Source: an uncultured Lachnospiraceae bacterium
Lineage (GTDB): Bacteria; Bacillota; Clostridia; Lachnospirales; Lachnospiraceae
Direction: 5' to 3'
Assembly (NCBI GenBank): GCA_910586725.1
Contig: CAJUJL010000009.1
Location: forward strand, 1 to 64,000
Length of the DNA: 64,000 nt
The notes under the pieces were generated by a model that ran no database searches, was not told the origin of the DNA, and worked only from the letters and a program-made list of their open reading frames with translations. How positions within the stretch are numbered: the first letter of the stretch is position 1; the number at the start of each line of letters is the position of its first letter. Positions 8,262 to 17,748 of this stretch are shown here, one piece after another. Made by a program: the position numbers and the translations under genes.

Positions 8262-9698
8262 ATGAAAAAACGGAAAGAACGGGCAGTCAGATATTTTGGA
8301 ATTTTTATGCTGTTTATGCTGATTTGCACAATCGTATCCCGCGGCATTTACGCCTGGCAGATGCCAAAAGTGTCTCTTGGAACGATAAAGGCCAATGCTT
8401 TAAAACGCAGAATTGAAGCAGCCGGAACTGTGATGACGAAAGAAGAAGTTCCCGTAGTTACGGGACCTGGCTTTTTGGTGAAGCGGGTATGCGTTGTGGA
8501 GGGGGAACGGGTGGAGCCGGGAGATGTGTTGTTTGAGGCGGATTTGACAGATTTGGATGAGCTGCTGAAACAGACGGAGAGCCAGATTCGCGCGGAGGAA
8601 GCAAAGCTTGCGGAATTAAACAACGCCGGCAGCTCGGCCGTAAACCGGGCAAATCAGGATTTAAAAGACGCTTCCGAGTCTTCGGCCGGAGACGTCGGCC
8701 GGGCAAATGAGGCGTATCAGGCGGCTGTGGCTTTGCGGGACAACGCCCCCTCGGAGGATGCGTATAAGAAAAAAGCGTACGAGCAGGACGCCGAGTACCA
8801 GAGGCTTTCGAAAGCCGCAGAAAAAAAGAATGCCACAAAAAAGGAAAAAGAGGAATTTCGCGCATATAAAAAATCGCTGGACGCAAGGCTTTCCGAGAGC
8901 TATGCGCAGGAAAAACAGGCGTTGAATGACGCGGTTTCGGAGAAAGAACAGGCGTTAAGCGACGCCAATAAAAGCCGCATGGATTCCGTCAAACAGGCGC
9001 AGCGGGCGTTAGAGGACGCAAAATCCGGAGGCGGCGGTTCAAAAATCGAGCAGGAGAATGTCATTCGCCAGTTAAAGGAGAACCGTGAGGGAATGCTTAC
9101 GTTAAAGCAGTCGGAGGGAAAAGTCGTATGCAATATGGCCGGATACGTCAGCCGGATTTTGGTGCGGGCGGGAGAGCGGACGGCGGATACGTCGGCCATG
9201 GTGTTAAGTGACGCAAATGGCGAGAAGCTGTTTCAGGCCATACTGCCACAGGAGGAAAAATCTTATGTAACGCCCGGGGATAAGATGGATATTACGTTTC
9301 CGGGCGGCGCAAAACAAATGATGGGCGTGGCAATTGACGCCGTAGGTACGCTGGAAGACGGAAGCTGCCAGGTGACGGGGAAGATTTCAAATTCGAATGC
9401 AAACATCGGCGAGACGGGAAGCATGGAGCTGGTAAAAGAAATCGGACACTATTCCTGCACCATTCCGATTGCTGCGCTGCATACGAAAGACAATACGAAT
9501 TATGTGCTGCTGGCGGAAGAGCAGGAGACGATTCTTGGAACGGAGCTTACGGCGAAAATGCGGAAAGTGAAAGTGATTGATCAGGATGAGGAGTATGCGG
9601 CGTTGGAAGACGGGACGCTGACGGATGAAGAAAAGCTGATTGTAGATTCGGATAAGGACGTGAAAGACGGGACCAGAGTAAGGGAGTGGGAGGAATAA
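8262..9698 (+). CDS. HlyD/MacA-type membrane-fusion (periplasmic adaptor-like) protein
   Basis: The protein has one N-terminal membrane helix (about residues 10-30), a biotinyl-lipoyl-like half motif near residues 60-95 (GPGFLVKRV, VEGERVEPGDVLFEADL), a long coiled coil rich in A, E, K and Q at about 105-285, and then the second lipoyl half and beta-barrel region. Such adaptors normally partner an ABC exporter. Here the next genes are fragments and regulators, so the exporter partner is missing. The ATG follows AAAGGAG, and the gene is 24 bases after the permease gene, so the two are probably co-transcribed. Confidence 0.85.
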   Translation: MKKRKERAVRYFGIFMLFMLICTIVSRGIYAWQMPKVSLGTIKANALKRRIEAAGTVMTKEEVPVVTGPGFLVKRVCVVEGERVEPGDVLFEADLTDLDELLKQTESQIRAEEAKLAELNNAGSSAVNRANQDLKDASESSAGDVGRANEAYQAAVALRDNAPSEDAYKKKAYEQDAEYQRLSKAAEKKNATKKEKEEFRAYKKSLDARLSESYAQEKQALNDAVSEKEQALSDANKSRMDSVKQAQRALEDAKSGGGGSKIEQENVIRQLKENREGMLTLKQSEGKVVCNMAGYVSRILVRAGERTADTSAMVLSDANGEKLFQAILPQEEKSYVTPGDKMDITFPGGAKQMMGVAIDAVGTLEDGSCQVTGKISNSNANIGETGSMELVKEIGHYSCTIPIAALHTKDNTNYVLLAEEQETILGTELTAKMRKVKVIDQDEEYAALEDGTLTDEEKLIVDSDKDVKDGTRVREWEE

Positions 9699-9850
9699 GC
9701 GTACGCCAGGAGTTGTACAGCTGCTTTTTTGAAATCGAAAGTTTTGTTATGCGTGACGAGGCGTTGTTTTTAACGGAATTTATTCTTGAATCTGTTTGGG
9801 AAGAAATTTACGAAAAATTCAGTTTTCAAAAGGGATGGTTGGATGTATAA
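9686..9850 (+). CDS. Possible small ORF or gene fragment, 54 residues
   Basis: An open frame from GTG 9686, overlapping the end of the adaptor gene by 13 bases, runs to TAA at 9850. The product is acidic and rich in F, E and W (for example EFILESVWEEIYEKF), which looks like real coding composition. The GTG lacks a well-spaced ribosome-binding site. It may be the tail of a lost operon gene or a true small protein. I do not recognise a family. Confidence 0.3.
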   Translation: MGGISVRQELYSCFFEIESFVMRDEALFLTEFILESVWEEIYEKFSFQKGWLDV

Positions 9851-9901
9851 TAAAGGCAGCAAAAGAGGGTGATATTTTGAGTACAACAGAGCAGATTAAA
9901 G

Positions 9902-10375
9902 TCCGGCGACGAAACAGAGGATATTCCCGACAGTTATGTTATATTTATAACAGAAAATGATGTAATGAGAGGAAAACAGCCGATATATCCGGTAGAAAGA
10001 TATGTCACGATTGGGGATAATCAGGTATTGTTTGGCGACGGTTCGCATATTTTATATGTTAATGGGAAATACAGGGGCAACGATGAAATCGGAAAGCTAA
10101 TGCACGATTTTTCATGTACGAATCCCGATGATATGAATTATGAAACGCTTGCTAAAAAAGCACGATATTTTAAGCAAGACGAGAAAGGAGTTGCTGCCAT
10201 GTGTAAAATTATGGAAGATATGAGGAATGAAGCGGCATTAGATAACGCAAGGGAGACAGCAAGAAGAATGATTAAGGATGGCGAACTTTCTCTTGAAAAG
10301 ATTGCACGTTATGTACCGTCGTTACCAATGGACGAACTAAAAGAACTTGAAGCCGAGGTTATGCAGTTGGCGTAA
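9902..10375 (+). pseudogene. Truncated PD-(D/E)XK nuclease family transposase (Rpn-like)
   Basis: The frame reads DIPDSYVIFITENDVM, then GDGSHILYVNGKY, then HDFSCTNPDDMNY and MRNEAA, the standard C-terminal half of the Rpn/PD-(D/E)XK 'putative transposase' family common in gut clostridia. The N-terminal catalytic half is absent: the similarity begins near base 9902 with no proper start, and the first internal ATG is 9965. The family has about 280-330 residues and only about 157 remain. It is probably a dead remnant of a mobile or recombination-promoting gene. Confidence 0.8.
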
Positions 10376-10411
10376 TCGGCAAAATAATTTCATATGAGAG
10401 AACAGCGTAAA

Positions 10412-10452
10412 GGCGTATGGAACAGTAGATAATGTTTTATGCGTCTTTTTTT
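10412..10452 (+). terminator. Intrinsic terminator after the nuclease remnant
   Basis: GGCGTATGGAAC (10412-10423) pairs over 12 positions, including G-U pairs, with GTTTTATGCGTC (10434-10445) and is followed by seven T. Confidence 0.7.
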
Positions 10453-10559
10453 GCGCTAAAAGGAGAGAACGTAAGCGACAATAATCGATTTCGTTGAAAT
10501 ACATTTTCTGATACCGGCAAATAAAATGTAAAAGATAAACGGATGTTAAAATGCGTTGC

Positions 10560-10588
10560 TTGTGGCAACGGGCAGATTAGCTTACAAT
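10560..10588 (+). promoter_or_regulatory. Possible promoter of the first XRE regulator
   Basis: TTGTGG (10560-10565) and TACAAT (10583-10588) have a 17-base spacer and lie 31 bases before the chosen start at 10620. Confidence 0.4.
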
Positions 10589-10619
10589 GATGGTGAAAAT
10601 CGAAAGGAGGCTATCGCGA

Positions 10620-11129
10620 ATGCTCAACGAAAATATTAAAACAATCAGAAAATCAAAGGGGCTTTCACAACAAGAGCTTGCCGTCAAGCTGAACATTGTG
10701 CGGCAGACAGTTTCTAAATGGGAGCAAGGACGGTCAGTTCCCGATTCTGATATGTTGATTTCCTTATCGGAAGCGCTTGAAACACCTGTAAGCACGCTGT
10801 TGGGAGAAACTGTTATTGAAACAGAAGTGGATACTTTAAAAGCCATCTCAGAAAAATTGGAGGTGGTAAACTTGCAACTGGCGCAAAGGAAAACCGCGAA
10901 AAGAAAAATGATTTATGGGTCGCTTATTTCATTATGTGCAATCATAGTAATCGTTTTTGCAATCTTAGTGGAATTCGAAAGCCCTTACCTGGGCTGGAAT
11001 TATAGCGACCCCGAAACTGCTGTTCTCGGAGTGGCATTTCACGCATTTGAATGGATGTTTGTCAGAGTGGCGCCGATTATCCTTATTGGCGCGATAATCG
11101 GAATTTTCTCAATACGGAAGAAAGAATAA
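10620..11129 (+). CDS. XRE-family regulator with C-terminal membrane helices
   Basis: The N-terminal 60 residues form a classical Cro/C1-type helix-turn-helix (SQQELAVKLNIVRQTVSKWEQG). A linker and two hydrophobic helices follow (about residues 98-118 and 145-165), so this is a membrane-bound regulator or a DNA-binding/membrane sensor fusion of 169 residues. ATG 10620 has AAAGGAGG 10 bases upstream; the frame opens earlier at 10587. A second gene of similar design lies 145 bases downstream. Confidence 0.85.
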   Translation: MLNENIKTIRKSKGLSQQELAVKLNIVRQTVSKWEQGRSVPDSDMLISLSEALETPVSTLLGETVIETEVDTLKAISEKLEVVNLQLAQRKTAKRKMIYGSLISLCAIIVIVFAILVEFESPYLGWNYSDPETAVLGVAFHAFEWMFVRVAPIILIGAIIGIFSIRKKE

Positions 11130-11186
11130 ACTTATTCTGCCAATTATGTGCTAAAATGATACGGAAAGCGGCAAAAATACTTCCCG

Positions 11187-11221
11187 ACCAACGGTTGAAT
11201 TTCCCCAATTCAACCGTTGGT
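11187..11221. repeat. Perfect 15-bp inverted repeat
   Basis: ACCAACGGTTGAATT (11187-11201) and its reverse complement (11207-11221) flank a 5-base loop. It lies between the two XRE regulator genes. No T-run follows on the plus strand, so an operator or an RNA hairpin is as likely as a terminator. Confidence 0.75.
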
Positions 11222-11274
11222 TCGTGTAAAAAAACATACATACAGCCGTATCGTTCAGGACGAAAGGAGAAAAA

Positions 11275-12093
11275 ATGATGAACCAGATAGAGATTGGAAC
11301 ATTTATTGCCAAATGTCGTAAAGAGAAAAAACTAACGCAGGCACAGCTGGCAGAAAAGCTGAACATTACGGACAGGGCGGTATCCAAATGGGAAACAGGA
11401 AAAAGTATGCCCGATGCATCTATCATGTTAGAACTTTGTGAAATACTGGGAATCACAGTAAACGAGCTGCTAAGCGGGGAGAAAATCGACATGGAAAGTT
11501 ATGAAAAAAAGGCAGATGAAAATTTGATTGCGTTAAAAAGGAAAGACGAAAATAACATGACAAAGAATGTCGTTATTTCAATTCTTTTTTCAGCGGCGCT
11601 GTTGACAGGGATTTTGGTGTGCCTTATTTGCAATATCGCAATATCCGGCAATTTAACATGGTCATTCATTCCGGCCAGTTCTATCGTATTTGCATGGGCA
11701 ATCACTTTTCCAGGCATTATTTTGGGGAAAAGAGGGATTATCGTAAGTTTCATATCATTCAGTGTTTTTATTGTTCCCTATTTGTTCTTATTGGGCAGTT
11801 TATTAAAAGTGAAAGAAGTATTTTCAATTGGCGCGGCGATAGCGGCGGCGTTTATCGTATTCTTGTGGATAATAGTCGCAGTGTTTAAGCGTATGGAAAG
11901 GAAGTTGGCTGCTTTGGGAACAACTTTTTTGACAGCGATTCCATTTATGATTCTTGTCAATGTAATACTATCAAACATGATAGAGGAGCCTGTTTTTGAC
12001 GTATGGGATATGCTGTCTGCCTTTATTTTGTTGATTTTGGCGTTTGTCTTCTTTCTTTGTGATTACGCGAAGAAAAAGGGATGGGTGAAATAA
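11275..12093 (+). CDS. XRE-family regulator with multi-helix membrane domain
   Basis: Residues 1-65 are a helix-turn-helix of the same class as the previous gene (TQAQLAEKLNITDRAVSKWETG). From about residue 95 there are six predicted membrane segments, ending in a lysine-rich tail. The total is 272 residues from ATG 11275, or 271 from the ATG directly after it; CGAAAGGAG precedes both. This architecture is common in clostridia, often near bacteriocin-resistance or transporter genes, but the target here is unknown. Confidence 0.85.
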   Translation: MMNQIEIGTFIAKCRKEKKLTQAQLAEKLNITDRAVSKWETGKSMPDASIMLELCEILGITVNELLSGEKIDMESYEKKADENLIALKRKDENNMTKNVVISILFSAALLTGILVCLICNIAISGNLTWSFIPASSIVFAWAITFPGIILGKRGIIVSFISFSVFIVPYLFLLGSLLKVKEVFSIGAAIAAAFIVFLWIIVAVFKRMERKLAALGTTFLTAIPFMILVNVILSNMIEEPVFDVWDMLSAFILLILAFVFFLCDYAKKKGWVK

Positions 12094-12141
12094 TAAAAAT
12101 GAACGCCGCTTCGTTCGATTATAAATACAGGAGGATTTTTT

Positions 12142-12339
12142 ATGAGAGAAATTGATTTGGCAACATGGAATCGGGCTATGCACTGTCAGATTTTCAGAAA
12201 TAGAGCGCAGCCACAGTATGGCGTAACTTTTGAGCTGGATATTACAAATTTTTTGCGCAGAATCCAGGAACGAGGGTATTCCTTTACATTTTCTTTTGTT
12301 GACGGTGTGCATATCGGAAAGCTGGCGAATTTATTATAA
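12142..12339 (+). pseudogene. N-terminal fragment of a CatA-like acetyltransferase
   Basis: Sixty-five residues from an ATG with AGGAGG upstream match the start of the chloramphenicol acetyltransferase fold family: EIDLATWNR at the N-terminus, then VTFELDITNFL and FTFSFV. The similarity ends at about residue 52 and an unrelated tail (DGVHIGKLANLL) leads to a stop. The full family has about 210-220 residues including a catalytic HHxxxDG motif, which is absent. It should have no acetyltransferase activity. Confidence 0.75.
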
Positions 12340-12418
12340 GACTGCCTTGATAAGTTTGAGTGAGTAATGAGCAGTTAAGAGGCAGTATGCGAAATGCCTC
12401 TATTCTGTGCCGAAGCGA

Positions 12419-12447
12419 TTGATTTTCGTCTGAAAAGAAAATATAAT
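12419..12447 (+). promoter_or_regulatory. Promoter of the giant surface-protein gene
   Basis: TTGATT (12419-12424) and a perfect TATAAT (12442-12447) are separated by 17 bases, 51 bases before the start at 12499. A small hairpin (GAGGCA/TGCCTC) lies upstream. Confidence 0.65.
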
Positions 12448-12498
12448 ATAAATAGAAGAGAAAAATGCAAATATGCTTTGGAATAAAGGAGGATGTGT

Positions 12499-15400
12499 AT
12501 GCTATATAAGGATTTCATAAAGAGGGGAATCAGCGTGCTGCTGGCTGCGGGATTGGTTGTTACGGCATTGCCGGGGGCGAATGCTTATGCGGAAAACGGA
12601 CGGCGGCAGTCGGATTTTTGGCCGGGTTTGGAAAATGGGACGGATGCGCCAAAGGAAGAGGTGTCCGCGCGTTTTCTGAAAAAGAAAGGGAAGCTTTCGG
12701 CGTCGGGTTATCAGGAAATGGTATGGGTGGACGAAAATGGAAACGAGGTGGAAGAAAGCGCGGATGATTCCGCTGACACAGGCGTTACATATGGGCTGCG
12801 GGAGACGTTTCCGTCTCGTTACAGCATGGAGGAGCTTGGAGAGCTTCCGGCTGTGAGGAATCAGGGAAGATGGGGAACGTGCTGGGCGCACGCCGCGTTA
12901 AGCTCTATAGAAACCAATATGGTGAAAAAGGGGCTTGTCGGCGCAGCGGACGTGGATTACTCGGAACGCCATCTGGCGTATTTTTCCCACAGGAGAAATA
13001 ATACGGCCGGAGACGGGGAAGACAATTATGACGATACGTACGGCTGGTATGGCGGCGGCAGTTATTTTCAGGCCATTGCCGAGCTTTCCGGCTGGTATGG
13101 AGCCGCTTCGGAAAGCGATTTTCCTTATGATTCTTATGGGGATATGGAAGATTTGACAGAGGATGAGAGAAGCTCTTCCGTAAGCCATATGACCAATGCC
13201 AATATTTTAAGTAAGCCGGAAGAGATAAAGCGTTCGGTGATGGAAAACGGCGCGGTAATGTGTTCTTTTCATTCGGGCAGCGGAACATTATCGACGGCCG
13301 AGGTCAATGTGTATAATGCCGAGAGACGCGTTACGGATCATGCGGTCAGCATTGTCGGCTGGGATGACAGTTATCCGAAGACAAAATTCGACGATAATGG
13401 ACGCTCTCCCGCTCAAAATGGCGCATGGCGCTGCCGGAACAGCTGGGGCGGCGATTGGGCGGAAGCGGGATATTTCTGGATTTCTTATGAAGATGCTTCC
13501 ATTGGCGCGTTTTGCAGCTTTGAAGCGGAGAATGCGGATAATTATGATCATATTTATCAGTATGACGGAGCGGACTATGGCATAGCCATGTCATATGAAA
13601 AGGCGGCCAATGTTTTTTGCGCGGAGGGCGCACAAGAGCTGCGGGCGGTTTCTTTTCAGGTTCAGCATGCCTATGACTATGTGATTGAAGTTTATGTGGA
13701 GGGCGAGGAAGAAATGACGCTTCCGTCGGACGGCATTTTGCTTTGCCGGCAGCAGGGTTCGTTTGAGTATCCGGGCTACCATTTGATTCCGCTGGATGCG
13801 AGCGTGCTTTTAGAGAGCGGCATGAAATATGCCGTAGGGGTAAGATTAACGGATAAAAGCGGCGATACGGGTTTTATTTGCATGGAAATGGGGGATGAAT
13901 ATTCGGCGCGGCCGGGAGAATCTTTTGTTTACTATAATAAAGGATGGATGGATACAACGGAAGCCCCGAATAATCTGAAAAACGTCTGCATCAAAGCGTT
14001 TACGGACGACGTTACTTCCATTGACAAATCGAAACTTTTACAGGCAATTCGGGAGTGCGAAGCGGAAAATTTAAAAGAATCGGATTATACGGCAGTCACA
14101 TGGGCCAAATATCTGGAAATGAAACAGGCTGCGGAAGCGTTATACCAATCGGCGCAGCCGTCGGAACATGAAATCGTAAGGGCGGTTATCAATCTGAAAT
14201 CAGCCAGAAATGCGCTAAAGCCGGCCGAGGTTTTGATTGCGGATGAAAATTCGTTTGTAAGATTTATCAAAGACATTGAAGCCGGCAGCAGCTATGAGGG
14301 ACAGACGGTCAGGCTTAGATGCGATTTGGATATGCGGGGAGTGGAATATCATATCTTAAGGATGGGCCAGAAGCTGTTTCAGGGTACTTTTGACGGAGGC
14401 GGACATTCCATTTCCAATTTAAGCTGCCGGTACGGTTACAGCTATGGGGGCCTGTTTGGACAGATTGGAAATCAGGGAGTAGTAAAAGATCTGCTTCTTT
14501 TAAATGTGGAGGCATTGGAGCTTTCCGGAAGCTTTTCGGGAGGAATCGCCGGAATTAACGAGGGAACCATCCGCGACTGCAAAGTTACGGGGGAAAATCT
14601 GGAATTTGCGTCTTCCAATACGGGAGGAATTGCCGGAAGCAACAAGGGAACGATTGAAAACTGCGCAGTGGAGGGAAGCTTGTATTTTACCGGAGATACG
14701 GGGCAGTCGGGAGGAATTGCCGGAAGCAATGACGGACGGATTGCGCGGTCTTTCGTCAGTGGAGAGATTGTTTTTCAGAATCAGACGGATTCTGCGCACT
14801 GCGTGGGAGGCATCAGTGGATTCAACAGAGGAACGATGGAAAAATGTTATGTGAGCGGGGAAATCAATTCTGACAGCATGGTTTCCATAGGAGGAATTGC
14901 AGGGTACAGTTATCCGGAATCCGTGATCAGACAATGTTATAATCTTGCGGCAATCAAAGGAAATCCGGCAAATGATGTAAAGACGGGAGGCATCGGCGTT
15001 TACCTGTACGGTACGACAAGCGGATGCTACAATTACGGAACGATTCTAAGGACAAAGGGAGAGACGCAGGGCGCGATTTACGTCTATAAAGGAACCGGTA
15101 TGGTATCCAATTGCTATTATCTGGATGTCAGCAGCGATAAAGGAGGATACAGTCCCAGACTTTCGGCGGGAAGCCTGACTGCGGAGGAATTTGCGTCCGC
15201 AAAAGCGGCGTATTACTTAAACAGCAGCGGAGGAGAGGGGCAAAATACATACGAGTGGTCCCAGTCAAAAGAGACGCATGTTCCGATTTGGGCAGACGGG
15301 GAACATGGAGCCGTCATAAAGGTGCAGGTAAGGCAAAAAGAGGGAAGCCAGTCCCAGGCGTCGCTGCATGGAGTGACGGAGGGCGTGTTTTATGAAACTG

Positions 15401-17592
15401 CCGGCACAAAAGTCAGAGTTTTGACAGATCAGAAAGAGCAAAAGCCGGGGTATGCGTTTGCGGCGCAGGTAAGCGGGCTTGTCCGCGCGGAGGATGGCGG
15501 CGATTTATATATTTTGCCAGAAGCGGACGTCACAGCGGAAATAGACTGTCAGATGTCAAAGGTTTTATATAAGATTACGTATCATTTTAACCGGGGAACC
15601 GGGACGGGACAAAACACGTACGATGTGGAATCGCGGGTGGAGCTGATGGATCCGGTAAGAGAAGGAGCCGAATTTTTAGGATGGTACGACAATGCGGAAT
15701 GCCTGGGAGAACCGGTGAAAGTGATTCCGGTTGGAAGTACCGGAGATAAGGAGTTTTGGGCAAAATGGCATCGGGACGGGCATGAAGTGGTATTTCCGCA
15801 GAAAAAGGGATATGAAATCGAATCCTGCGACGGTTATACCAACGGAAAAATAGAGGACGACGGGTCGTATTTGTTTACGGTGCGCGCGGCAGACGGCTAT
15901 GACATTTCCAATCTCGTTATTATATATGAGGGAACGCCCCTTGGTTCCGTTGACGGCGTTTACCGGATTGACCATATTGTGTCAGATATAGAAGATATTT
16001 CGATTGAGGGAATTTTGCTGGCTGCCGGAAATTATACGATGGAGAGCTACAATGGATATGTAGGAGAAACCTGCACGCTTAGGCCGGCTGCTCCGGCTGT
16101 CGGAATTAAGCTTGTGGGAGACGGCGAGTTTGGGGAAAGCATTACCGTAAATACGGAGGAAGAAATACAGATTGTAACCTGCGACGAGGAAGAAAATGTC
16201 AGCGGTGCGGAGACGGTTCGGTTCCGACGGGATTTACAGGCGCCGGAATATGTTTCCAATGAAGTTTTGCCGCACGGCGCGGGGAAATATATCAGCGGCG
16301 TTTCTGTCATGATTCATGCGGCAGATGCAGAAAGCGGCATATCGGAGTATTCCTTTGACAATGGGCAAAGCTGGCAGAAAGAGAATTTGTATTACGTTCC
16401 GTGCGGGGAAACCGCGTCTTTATTTGAGCGGACCATCCTCATTCGCGACTATGCGGGAAATACGCAGCAATGTCATTTAGAGATTGAAGTTCCCGCTCTG
16501 TTAAAGTGCGGTTCCAAAATTACGCTGAACGCGGAAAAAGCGGCGTATCTGCTTGGAACGGACGTTTCGCTGAACGCGGAAATCACATTTGATGAAGACG
16601 TGGAGGGAGTCTCTGAATACGGAATGGTGCGTATCGTTTCGGCTGACGGAACAGAGCTTGGAACGGCAAACGTGACCAGGGCGGACGGTCAGAAAGGAAC
16701 GGCAAAAATTGTTTTGTCAAAGGAAGCGCTGCCGCAATCGGGAGAGTTGGCAGTCCGGGCCGTATACGACGGAACAGATACGATTTTTCAGGACAGCGAA
16801 TCGAATGTATGCCGCGTGACGATCGCATACGCAGCGATTTCAAATCCTGTGTTTTCCGATGTGCAGACGGCGCAGGGAAGTGCAGCAGCAGCCGGGGCGG
16901 GCGTCCTTGGCGAACAAATACTTCCGACTTTTGGGACGGTTGCGGCCGGAGGAAAAACTATTTCTTACCGGATTGCGTGGGATGCGTCCATAACGATTGA
17001 TTTGACAAAAGAGGGAAATTCCGCAGTTTTTACAGGAACGATTACCTATGAAAATGTACCCGCCGGAATTCTTATTCCGGAAAGCCGGATCGTTAAGAGA
17101 AAAGTTTCCGTGAAAAAAGCGGCCGTGAGCCCGCCGGCTCAAAAGCCCGTGTTTGCAGACGGGGCGACGCAGGAAGCGCAGGGTCTGGGAATTTACCAGG
17201 TGATTGACGCAAAGAAGAAAACGGCGCGTCTTGTCAAAGTAAGCAATCCAAACATCGTCAGGCTGAAAGTTCCCGCGACAGTAAACATTTGCGGCGTAAC
17301 GTGCAAAGTTACGGAAATCGGAAATCAGGCCGCAAAAAACTGTAAAAGGCTCAGACAGGCCGTACTTGGAAAGCATGTAACGAAAATCGGAAAACAGGCG
17401 TTTTTCAACTGCAAAAGATTGAAGACCATACAACTGAATGGAAAAACGATAAAAACCGTGGGAGCGAAAGCGTTGAAAAAGACGGCGGGTAACATCACAA
17501 TTCGTGCAAAGAAGATGAATCGGAAACAAAAGACGGCACTTTTAAAAAAATTAAGAAAGGCGGGCGTCAGCAAAAAGGCGAAAGTGAAGTAG
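12499..17592 (+). CDS. Giant secreted papain-like (C1) protein with GLUG, InlB-type and BspA-type repeats
   Basis: The 1697-residue protein has a signal peptide (about residues 8-32). A papain-fold peptidase domain follows: the catalytic Cys near residue 127 in QGRWGTCWAHA, His near 280 in TDHAVSIVGW, and Asn near 313 in CRNSWGGDW. A FIVAR-like helical segment (about 510-574), GLUG-type GGIAG repeats (about 640-810), one InlB B-like repeat (about 1024-1090, ending EFLGWYDN and FWAKW), Ig-like segments, and a C-terminal LRR_5/BspA-like piece (about 1594-1660) complete it. No LPXTG anchor is visible. Start 12499 is preferred because AAGGAGG ends 6 bases before it. It may degrade or bind surface or host proteins. 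Confidence 0.88.
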   Translation: MLYKDFIKRGISVLLAAGLVVTALPGANAYAENGRRQSDFWPGLENGTDAPKEEVSARFLKKKGKLSASGYQEMVWVDENGNEVEESADDSADTGVTYGLRETFPSRYSMEELGELPAVRNQGRWGTCWAHAALSSIETNMVKKGLVGAADVDYSERHLAYFSHRRNNTAGDGEDNYDDTYGWYGGGSYFQAIAELSGWYGAASESDFPYDSYGDMEDLTEDERSSSVSHMTNANILSKPEEIKRSVMENGAVMCSFHSGSGTLSTAEVNVYNAERRVTDHAVSIVGWDDSYPKTKFDDNGRSPAQNGAWRCRNSWGGDWAEAGYFWISYEDASIGAFCSFEAENADNYDHIYQYDGADYGIAMSYEKAANVFCAEGAQELRAVSFQVQHAYDYVIEVYVEGEEEMTLPSDGILLCRQQGSFEYPGYHLIPLDASVLLESGMKYAVGVRLTDKSGDTGFICMEMGDEYSARPGESFVYYNKGWMDTTEAPNNLKNVCIKAFTDDVTSIDKSKLLQAIRECEAENLKESDYTAVTWAKYLEMKQAAEALYQSAQPSEHEIVRAVINLKSARNALKPAEVLIADENSFVRFIKDIEAGSSYEGQTVRLRCDLDMRGVEYHILRMGQKLFQGTFDGGGHSISNLSCRYGYSYGGLFGQIGNQGVVKDLLLLNVEALELSGSFSGGIAGINEGTIRDCKVTGENLEFASSNTGGIAGSNKGTIENCAVEGSLYFTGDTGQSGGIAGSNDGRIARSFVSGEIVFQNQTDSAHCVGGISGFNRGTMEKCYVSGEINSDSMVSIGGIAGYSYPESVIRQCYNLAAIKGNPANDVKTGGIGVYLYGTTSGCYNYGTILRTKGETQGAIYVYKGTGMVSNCYYLDVSSDKGGYSPRLSAGSLTAEEFASAKAAYYLNSSGGEGQNTYEWSQSKETHVPIWADGEHGAVIKVQVRQKEGSQSQASLHGVTEGVFYETAGTKVRVLTDQKEQKPGYAFAAQVSGLVRAEDGGDLYILPEADVTAEIDCQMSKVLYKITYHFNRGTGTGQNTYDVESRVELMDPVREGAEFLGWYDNAECLGEPVKVIPVGSTGDKEFWAKWHRDGHEVVFPQKKGYEIESCDGYTNGKIEDDGSYLFTVRAADGYDISNLVIIYEGTPLGSVDGVYRIDHIVSDIEDISIEGILLAAGNYTMESYNGYVGETCTLRPAAPAVGIKLVGDGEFGESITVNTEEEIQIVTCDEEENVSGAETVRFRRDLQAPEYVSNEVLPHGAGKYISGVSVMIHAADAESGISEYSFDNGQSWQKENLYYVPCGETASLFERTILIRDYAGNTQQCHLEIEVPALLKCGSKITLNAEKAAYLLGTDVSLNAEITFDEDVEGVSEYGMVRIVSADGTELGTANVTRADGQKGTAKIVLSKEALPQSGELAVRAVYDGTDTIFQDSESNVCRVTIAYAAISNPVFSDVQTAQGSAAAAGAGVLGEQILPTFGTVAAGGKTISYRIAWDASITIDLTKEGNSAVFTGTITYENVPAGILIPESRIVKRKVSVKKAAVSPPAQKPVFADGATQEAQGLGIYQVIDAKKKTARLVKVSNPNIVRLKVPATVNICGVTCKVTEIGNQAAKNCKRLRQAVLGKHVTKIGKQAFFNCKRLKTIQLNGKTIKTVGAKALKKTAGNITIRAKKMNRKQKTALLKKLRKAGVSKKAKVK

Positions 17593-17624
17593 GGAGCCTT
17601 TTTATGAGCCAAAATCCAAAAGAA

Positions 17625-17664
17625 ACGCGCCAATTTGCCAGTATCTGGTATTTTGGCGTCTTTT
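17625..17664 (+). terminator. Intrinsic terminator after the surface-protein gene
   Basis: ACGCGCCAATTTGCCAG pairs imperfectly with CTGGTATTTTGGCGT across a 3-base loop and is followed by CTTTT. It ends about 85 bases before mnhE. Confidence 0.6.
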
Positions 17665-17748
17665 GCATTCATAAATTGCAAAAAAAAGCATAATATACTT
17701 GATTTTAGCTTGTCAAAGGGTGTAAATTATTGTGGGAGCGTGAGGAAG

